Positions 6,652 to 10,332 of a DNA stretch of 10,332 bases are shown here, in pieces. Origin of the DNA: Deltaproteobacteria bacterium (GTDB lineage: Bacteria; Desulfobacterota; DSM-4660; Desulfatiglandales; Desulfatiglandaceae); contig QMLZ01000089.1 in NCBI GenBank assembly GCA_003646995.1, positions 1 to 10,332 on the forward strand. The letters are read 5' to 3'. Position 1 is the first letter of the stretch. The number at the start of each line of letters is the position of its first letter. The notes below the pieces were generated by a model. That model did no database searches. It had not been told where the DNA came from and saw only the letters and a program-made list of their open reading frames with translations. A program made the translations under genes and the position numbers.

Positions 6652-8779
6652 CATAACAAACCAAATACTTAAATACCACCCAAAGGCCAATTTGGACCTA
6701 GTTGAGAAGGCCTACGTTTACTCGGCTAAGGTTCACAAGGGTCAGGTCAGGCTTTCGGGTGAACCATATCTCTCCCATCCTCTTGAAGTCGCGTACATCT
6801 TGGCCACAATGAAAATGGACACAATTTGTATAGTGGCAGGGCTTCTCCATGATACCCTTGAAGACACAGAAGCGAGCTACGAAGAAATAAAGAGATTATT
6901 TGGAGAAGAGACAGCCATAATCGTGGATGGGGTAACCAAGATAAGCCGCATGAGGTTTTCCAGTGCCCAGGAAAGGCAGGCAGAGAACATCAGGAAGATG
7001 ATCTTAGCCATGTCTGCGGATATCAGGGTTATCCTGGTGAAACTTGCAGACCGATTACATAACATGCGAACCCTAGGTTTTCAGCCTCCTGATAAACAGC
7101 GACGGATTGCCCAGGAAACTTTGGACATATATGCGCCCTTGGCAGGTCGCATGGGTATTTACTGGATTAAGTCTGATCTCGAAGATCTGTGTCTCTATTA
7201 TTTGGAGCCAGACGCATATAACAGAATCAAGAGTGAAATAGCTCGCAAGAAGGGAGAACGGGAAAAATTCATTCAGGATGTATGCCAGCTCATTACCCAC
7301 AAACTTGGAGAACTGGGTATCAAGGCCTCTGTAAAGGGTAGGCACAAGCACTTTTACAGCATCTATAGAAAGATGGTGGACCAGAACCTTAGCGCGGATC
7401 AGGTGTATGATATCCTGGCCTTCAGGGTGATAGTGGATACGCTAAAGGAATGTTACGAGGCCCTGGGACATATACACTCCATGTGGAAACCCGTCCCTGG
7501 CCGTTTTAAAGACTATATCTCAGTTCCGAAAATGAATATGTACCAGTCCCTTCATACCACAGTCATTGGGCCTTTGGGCGAGGTCATGGAAGTACAGATA
7601 CGAACCTGGGAGATGGATGCCATAGCTGAGCATGGAATTGCAGCACACTGGAAGTACAAAGAGGGGGGGGCTGCTAACAAGACAGACGAAAAGCAGTTTG
7701 CATGGCTGCGGCAGTTACTCGAGTGGCAGCAGAACCTCAGGGATCCAATGGAATTTCTTGAATCTGTGCGAATGGACCTCTTCCCTAATGAGGTCTACGT
7801 GTTCACACCAAAGGGCGAGGTGAAGGAATTCCCAAAGGGTGCCACTCCCATTGACTTTGCTTACAGTATACATTCGGAAGTCGGTCATCACTGTATGGGC
7901 GCCAGGGTAAATGGCAAAATGGTGCCGCTCCGCTACCAACTAAAAAACGGCGATGTAGTTGAAATTATAACCTCACCCAAGGCGCATCCCAGCAAGGACT
8001 GGCTAGATTTTGTAAAAACCCCAAAAGCCCGCACAAAAATAAGGCAGTGGATTAACAGCCAGGAAAGAGAAGAGAGTATAGCAATTGGCAAAAGTGTCCT
8101 GGAGAGGGCTATTGAGCAGGTCTCAGGAATAGACTGGGCTGGCCTTCAGAAAAACGATCATCTAATTTCTATTGCGAAAGATCTCTCTCTGCACACACTG
8201 GATGATCTCTATGCCCAGATTGGGTTGGGGAAAATATCCCCAAAACAGGTTGTGGGAAGGCTGAGACAGAAGCTTGGCCTAGAGGAAGAAAAGCAACCTG
8301 GTATAGTCAGCAAGATGGTAAGGCGCCTCAAAAGGCGCAGGCCTACCCAGGGGATCAAGGTAAAGGGAATAAGTGACGTATTGGTAAGATTTGCCAATTG
8401 CTGTAATCCTCTTCCTGGCGAAGAGGTAATAGGGTACATAACCCGGGGCAGAGGAATAACAATACACAATAGGAATTGCAGGCACATTCAGGATGCTAAC
8501 CCTGAGAGACTAGTGGAGGTGAGTTGGCAATCTTCTGATGAGGATGTTTACCTTGCAAGGCTGAGGGTAACCAGCATGGATAAAAAAGGTATTCTTGCGA
8601 ATATCAGTGCTGTTATTGCCCAGAAGGATGCTAACATTATTCAGGCTGAGGTAAAAACAACCGCTGACAAGAAGGGGGTCGCCCTTTTCGCCATTGAGGT
8701 GGAGAACTATCCCCACCTCAAGGAAATCATGAACGCCATTAAGAGAATAAGGAACATAATAACAGTGGAACGGGTTTAG
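6635..8779 (+). CDS. rel: Bifunctional (p)ppGpp synthetase/hydrolase (Rel/SpoT family)
   Basis: This long RSH enzyme makes and degrades the alarmone (p)ppGpp in the stringent response. The 714 residues show all family domains. HD hydrolase: about 25-175, with H48 in SHPL, H72-D73 in LLHDTLEDT and D139 in [10 protein letters not shown], so hydrolysis should be intact. Synthetase: about 235-345, with [16 protein letters not shown] (290-293), YQSLHTT (303-309) and EVQIRT (319-324). The RxKD form marks bifunctional enzymes, unlike the ExDD of RelA. TGS: about 385-446. Helical segment, then a zinc-finger-like region with C589, C590, H611 and C615. ACT: about 639-714. ATG 6635 lies inside the proS end, fits family N-termini (MIRFSDI), and has no strong Shine-Dalgarno of its own, so coupled translation is likely. 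A G8 run lies at 7663-7670. The 3' end overlaps convergent rpmB by 4 bp. Confidence 0.96.
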   Translation: MIRFSDITNQILKYHPKANLDLVEKAYVYSAKVHKGQVRLSGEPYLSHPLEVAYILATMKMDTICIVAGLLHDTLEDTEASYEEIKRLFGEETAIIVDGVTKISRMRFSSAQERQAENIRKMILAMSADIRVILVKLADRLHNMRTLGFQPPDKQRRIAQETLDIYAPLAGRMGIYWIKSDLEDLCLYYLEPDAYNRIKSEIARKKGEREKFIQDVCQLITHKLGELGIKASVKGRHKHFYSIYRKMVDQNLSADQVYDILAFRVIVDTLKECYEALGHIHSMWKPVPGRFKDYISVPKMNMYQSLHTTVIGPLGEVMEVQIRTWEMDAIAEHGIAAHWKYKEGGAANKTDEKQFAWLRQLLEWQQNLRDPMEFLESVRMDLFPNEVYVFTPKGEVKEFPKGATPIDFAYSIHSEVGHHCMGARVNGKMVPLRYQLKNGDVVEIITSPKAHPSKDWLDFVKTPKARTKIRQWINSQEREESIAIGKSVLERAIEQVSGIDWAGLQKNDHLISIAKDLSLHTLDDLYAQIGLGKISPKQVVGRLRQKLGLEEEKQPGIVSKMVRRLKRRRPTQGIKVKGISDVLVRFANCCNPLPGEEVIGYITRGRGITIHNRNCRHIQDANPERLVEVSWQSSDEDVYLARLRVTSMDKKGILANISAVIAQKDANIIQAEVKTTADKKGVALFAIEVENYPHLKEIMNAIKRIRNIITVERV
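7663..7670 (+). repeat. G8 homopolymer tract inside rel
   Basis: Eight consecutive G lie within codons 343-346 (GAG GGG GGG GCT), directly after the synthetase domain and before the linker to TGS. One extra G would give GGG GGG GGC TGC TAA, an immediate stop. Loss of one G would open another frame that ends at TGA 7821-7823, about 50 codons on. Either event would leave the catalytic half without the TGS, zinc-finger and ACT domains. The tract is seen directly; any slippage is hypothetical. Confidence 0.6.
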
Positions 8780-8964
8780 GGCTTTACCACACGTCCTGAT
8801 TTTATGCAGCTTGTACAGACCCTTATCCTTTTTACTCTTCCGTTCTGTACTGCCCTGACCTTTTGTAGATTTGGGAGCCAGCGGGTTTTGGTTTTATTGT
8901 GAGCATGACTTACATTGTAACCAACCATGGGCCTTTTGCCACATATTTCGCATACTTTGGCCAT
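8776..8964 (-). CDS. rpmB: Large-subunit ribosomal protein bL28, zinc-binding (C+) form
   Basis: This 62-residue basic protein is bL28 of the 50S subunit. It begins [20 protein letters not shown] and keeps the N-terminal [16 protein letters not shown] segment typical of the family. It has four cysteines in two CxxC pairs, C5/C8 and C50/C53 (VCTSCIKSG), so it is the zinc-ribbon C+ form; many bacteria, including E. coli, have C- forms. Length is normal for the short C+ type. The ATG is supported by GGAGG with 9-nt spacing. Its TAA stop lies on the strand opposite the rel stop (4-bp overlap), with no room for a terminator, so its transcripts probably extend antisense into rel. The promoter and 5' leader lie at 8965-9060. 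rpmG, often a neighbour of rpmB, is not seen. Confidence 0.96.
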   Translation of the reverse strand: MAKVCEICGKRPMVGYNVSHAHNKTKTRWLPNLQKVRAVQNGRVKRIRVCTSCIKSGRVVKP

Positions 8965-8996
8965 TGGATTGTTCCTCCGGTCTCTGAAATAAGCTT

Positions 8997-9013
8997 AGGG
9001 GCCATAGGCCCCT
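8997..9013 (-). promoter_or_regulatory. GC-rich hairpin in the rpmB 5' leader
   Basis: AGGGGCC (8997-9003) and GGCCCCT (9007-9013) form a perfect 7-bp stem with a 3-nt ATA loop. It lies in the predicted rpmB 5' UTR, about 20 nt upstream of the GGAGG. No T-run follows on either strand, so a plain terminator is unlikely. It could stabilise the mRNA or take part in autoregulation by a ribosomal protein; no known leader motif is recognised. Confidence 0.5.
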
Positions 9014-9031
9014 CTCGTAACAGAATTTCAT

Positions 9032-9060
9032 TTTATAGCAGTTTCTCAAATATCTGACAA
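9032..9060 (-). promoter_or_regulatory. Strong candidate promoter for rpmB
   Basis: Read on the minus strand, TTGTCA (9060-9055) is followed after exactly 17 nt by TATAAA (9037-9032), each five of six matches to consensus. The -10 is preceded by TGC, an extended -10 feature. It points at rpmB and predicts a leader of about 60 nt. An inverted repeat, TATAGCA/TGCTATA (9034-9040/9069-9075), brackets it. Confidence 0.6.
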
Positions 9061-9083
9061 TAGATTTTTGCTATAGGGGGGCC

Positions 9084-10332
9084 ATGACACAGATCTCGAG
9101 ATTTCACCCACTCTCCCAAGAACATAATTTTGTGCCTTCCCATATATCCCTAGTACACCTCATGGGTGTATGCGGTACAGGAATGGCCGGACTAGCTGGT
9201 GCCTTAAAGGAGCTTGGATATCAGGTCAGAGGCTCTGACCGCAGTGCATATCCCCCTATGAGTACCTTTTTGCACGAACTCGGAATACCGATACTTATGG
9301 GTTTTAAGGCCCAAAATTTGGCCCCGAGACCCGATTTGGTGGTCATCGGTAATGTGGTAAGCAGAGACAATCCTGAGGTTCAACGGCTCGCCAGGCTCAA
9401 GATCCCCTTTGTTAGCTTTCCCCAGGCACTCAACCATTTTGTTATGCAAGAAACCAAGCGCATAGTAATTGCAGGCACTCATGGGAAAACTACCACCTCT
9501 TCCCTAATGGCATGGCTTCTCCAGACAGCGGGCTTAGGGCCCGGTTTCATGATTGGGGGAATACCGAATAATTTCATGAAGGGATTCCAGTTGGGCAAAG
9601 GGCACTATTTTGTCATTGAGGGCGACGAGTATGATACCGCGTTTTTCGACAAGGGGCCCAAGTTCTTCCATTACCACCCTGATACGCTGATTCTTACCAG
9701 CATTGAATACGATCATGCAGACATATATAATAGTTTAGAACAAATAGTTGCGAATTTCCAAAAGCTTGTGGGCCTTGTGCCCCCAAAGGGCTATATCATC
9801 GCCAATGCTGATGATCAAATTGTATCTAATGTAATTCGCTCAGCAAAGTGCACTGTCATCACATATGGGGCTTGCGCAGATGCAGATTGGAGACTTGAGC
9901 AAGTTGAAACCCGCAAAGGCTTGAGTTTAGCAAAAATAAGATCTCCACAAGGCACACAGTTATCAATCAGTATCAGCCTTTATGGGAAGCACAATTTGGC
10001 AAATCTCACTGCCACAGTTGCTCTCGGCGCCATTATGGGGTTATCTGAGGCATCTATACTCAAGGCAGCAGAGACCTTCCGCGGAGTAAAAAGAAGGCAA
10101 GAGCTATTGGGTGAGGCAAGAGGGATCCTCGTGCTGGATGATTTCGCTCATCATCCGACCGCGGTACGGGAGACAATATCTGCTGTAAAAGAAGCGTTCC
10201 CACAAAGAAGGCTGGTTGCCGTGTTCGAGCCCCGCTCCAATTCCAGCCGGAGAAATGTATTTCAGGAGCAATATGCAAGATCTTTTGATGCAGCGGATCT
10301 GATCATGATCCCGGAGCCGAGAATGCTTGAGA
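9084..10332 (+). CDS. mpl: Murein-recycling ligase Mpl, partial (gene runs off right edge)
   Basis: Mpl joins recycled L-Ala-gamma-D-Glu-meso-DAP tripeptide to UDP-MurNAc with ATP, feeding cell-wall turnover products back to peptidoglycan synthesis in the cytosol of Gram-negative bacteria. The 416 visible residues show a MurC-like N-terminal nucleotide fold (HLMGVCGTGMAGLAG, 25-39), the ATP loop GTHGKTTT (131-138), EGDEYDTAFFDK (179-190), IEYDHADIY (207-215), FRGVKRRQE (332-340) and DDFAHHPTA (352-360), then FEPRSNSSRR. Against E. coli Mpl (about 457 aa) these match Mpl rather than MurC, notably YPPMST and the EYD-x-AFFDK segment. The protein has about 20 more N-terminal residues than E. coli Mpl; ATG 9084 follows AGGGGGG at short spacing, while GTG 9132 is an alternative that would remove most of the extension. 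Roughly 35-55 C-terminal residues should lie beyond the edge. No convincing promoter of its own was found. The gene is divergent from rpmB. Confidence 0.95.
   Translation, partial: MTQISRFHPLSQEHNFVPSHISLVHLMGVCGTGMAGLAGALKELGYQVRGSDRSAYPPMSTFLHELGIPILMGFKAQNLAPRPDLVVIGNVVSRDNPEVQRLARLKIPFVSFPQALNHFVMQETKRIVIAGTHGKTTTSSLMAWLLQTAGLGPGFMIGGIPNNFMKGFQLGKGHYFVIEGDEYDTAFFDKGPKFFHYHPDTLILTSIEYDHADIYNSLEQIVANFQKLVGLVPPKGYIIANADDQIVSNVIRSAKCTVITYGACADADWRLEQVETRKGLSLAKIRSPQGTQLSISISLYGKHNLANLTATVALGAIMGLSEASILKAAETFRGVKRRQELLGEARGILVLDDFAHHPTAVRETISAVKEAFPQRRLVAVFEPRSNSSRRNVFQEQYARSFDAADLIMIPEPRMLE

Noticed and set aside
6635..8779. Monofunctional RelA
   Set aside because: The HD hydrolase residues are intact and the synthetase has RFKD instead of the ExDD motif of RelA, so a bifunctional enzyme is the better call.
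9204..9482. 92-codon open frame on the minus strand
   Set aside because: Antisense to conserved Mpl coding sequence; no independent support.
9084..10332. MurC (UDP-MurNAc:L-alanine ligase)
   Set aside because: The EYD-x-AFFDK segment, YPPMST and the DDFAHHPTA context match Mpl more closely than MurC.
1..10332. Defence system, prophage, CRISPR or other accessory island
   Set aside because: All genes are conserved metabolic, translation or cell-wall genes; no regular direct repeats, integrase, transposase or att-like sites were seen.

Overview
This window holds mostly core housekeeping genes of a Gram-negative, diderm, probably anaerobic bacterium. A member of the Desulfobacterota (former Deltaproteobacteria) fits best. 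The reasons are the ispG-proS gene pair, a bifunctional Rel enzyme in place of separate RelA and SpoT, the murein-recycling ligase Mpl, a pyrophosphate-type phosphofructokinase, a free-standing NIL-domain ferredoxin, and GC near 48% by eye. The lineage is inferred from family resemblance, not from a database search. No tRNA, rRNA, CRISPR array, insertion sequence or phage gene is visible.

Layout. Minus strand, left part (1-2163): a PLP-dependent aminotransferase is followed 46 bp later by a NIL-domain 2x[4Fe-4S] ferredoxin, probably as one operon. After about 150 bp that contain a strong palindromic repeat comes the 5' end of mtaB (tRNA methylthiotransferase), which runs off the left edge. 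A divergent control region (2164-2394) with two TTGACA-type promoters separates this block from the plus-strand genes. Plus strand (2395-8779): a pyrophosphate-type phosphofructokinase, ispG (isoprenoid MEP pathway), proS (prolyl-tRNA synthetase, bacterial type with INS editing insertion) and rel (bifunctional (p)ppGpp synthetase/hydrolase). The end of proS overlaps the start of rel by 17 bp. The small ribosomal protein gene rpmB (bL28) lies on the minus strand, and its end overlaps the end of rel by 4 bp. A 119-bp divergent region holds a good rpmB promoter and a 5'-leader hairpin. It also leads into mpl on the plus strand, which runs off the right edge.

How the genes relate. proS and rel join tRNA charging to the stringent-response enzyme that answers failed charging; bL28 and MtaB also serve translation. 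The phosphofructokinase has the two residues typical of PPi users, which would tie glycolytic flux to pyrophosphate released by biosynthesis, including aminoacylation. The aminotransferase/NIL-ferredoxin pair is the least understood part and may belong to anaerobic sulfur amino acid metabolism.

I found no clearly new multi-gene system. The observations most worth a second look are the palindromic element at 401-484, the G8 tract in rel that lies exactly between the catalytic and regulatory halves, the PPi signature of the phosphofructokinase, the aminotransferase/NIL-ferredoxin pair, and the compact rel-rpmB-mpl junction.
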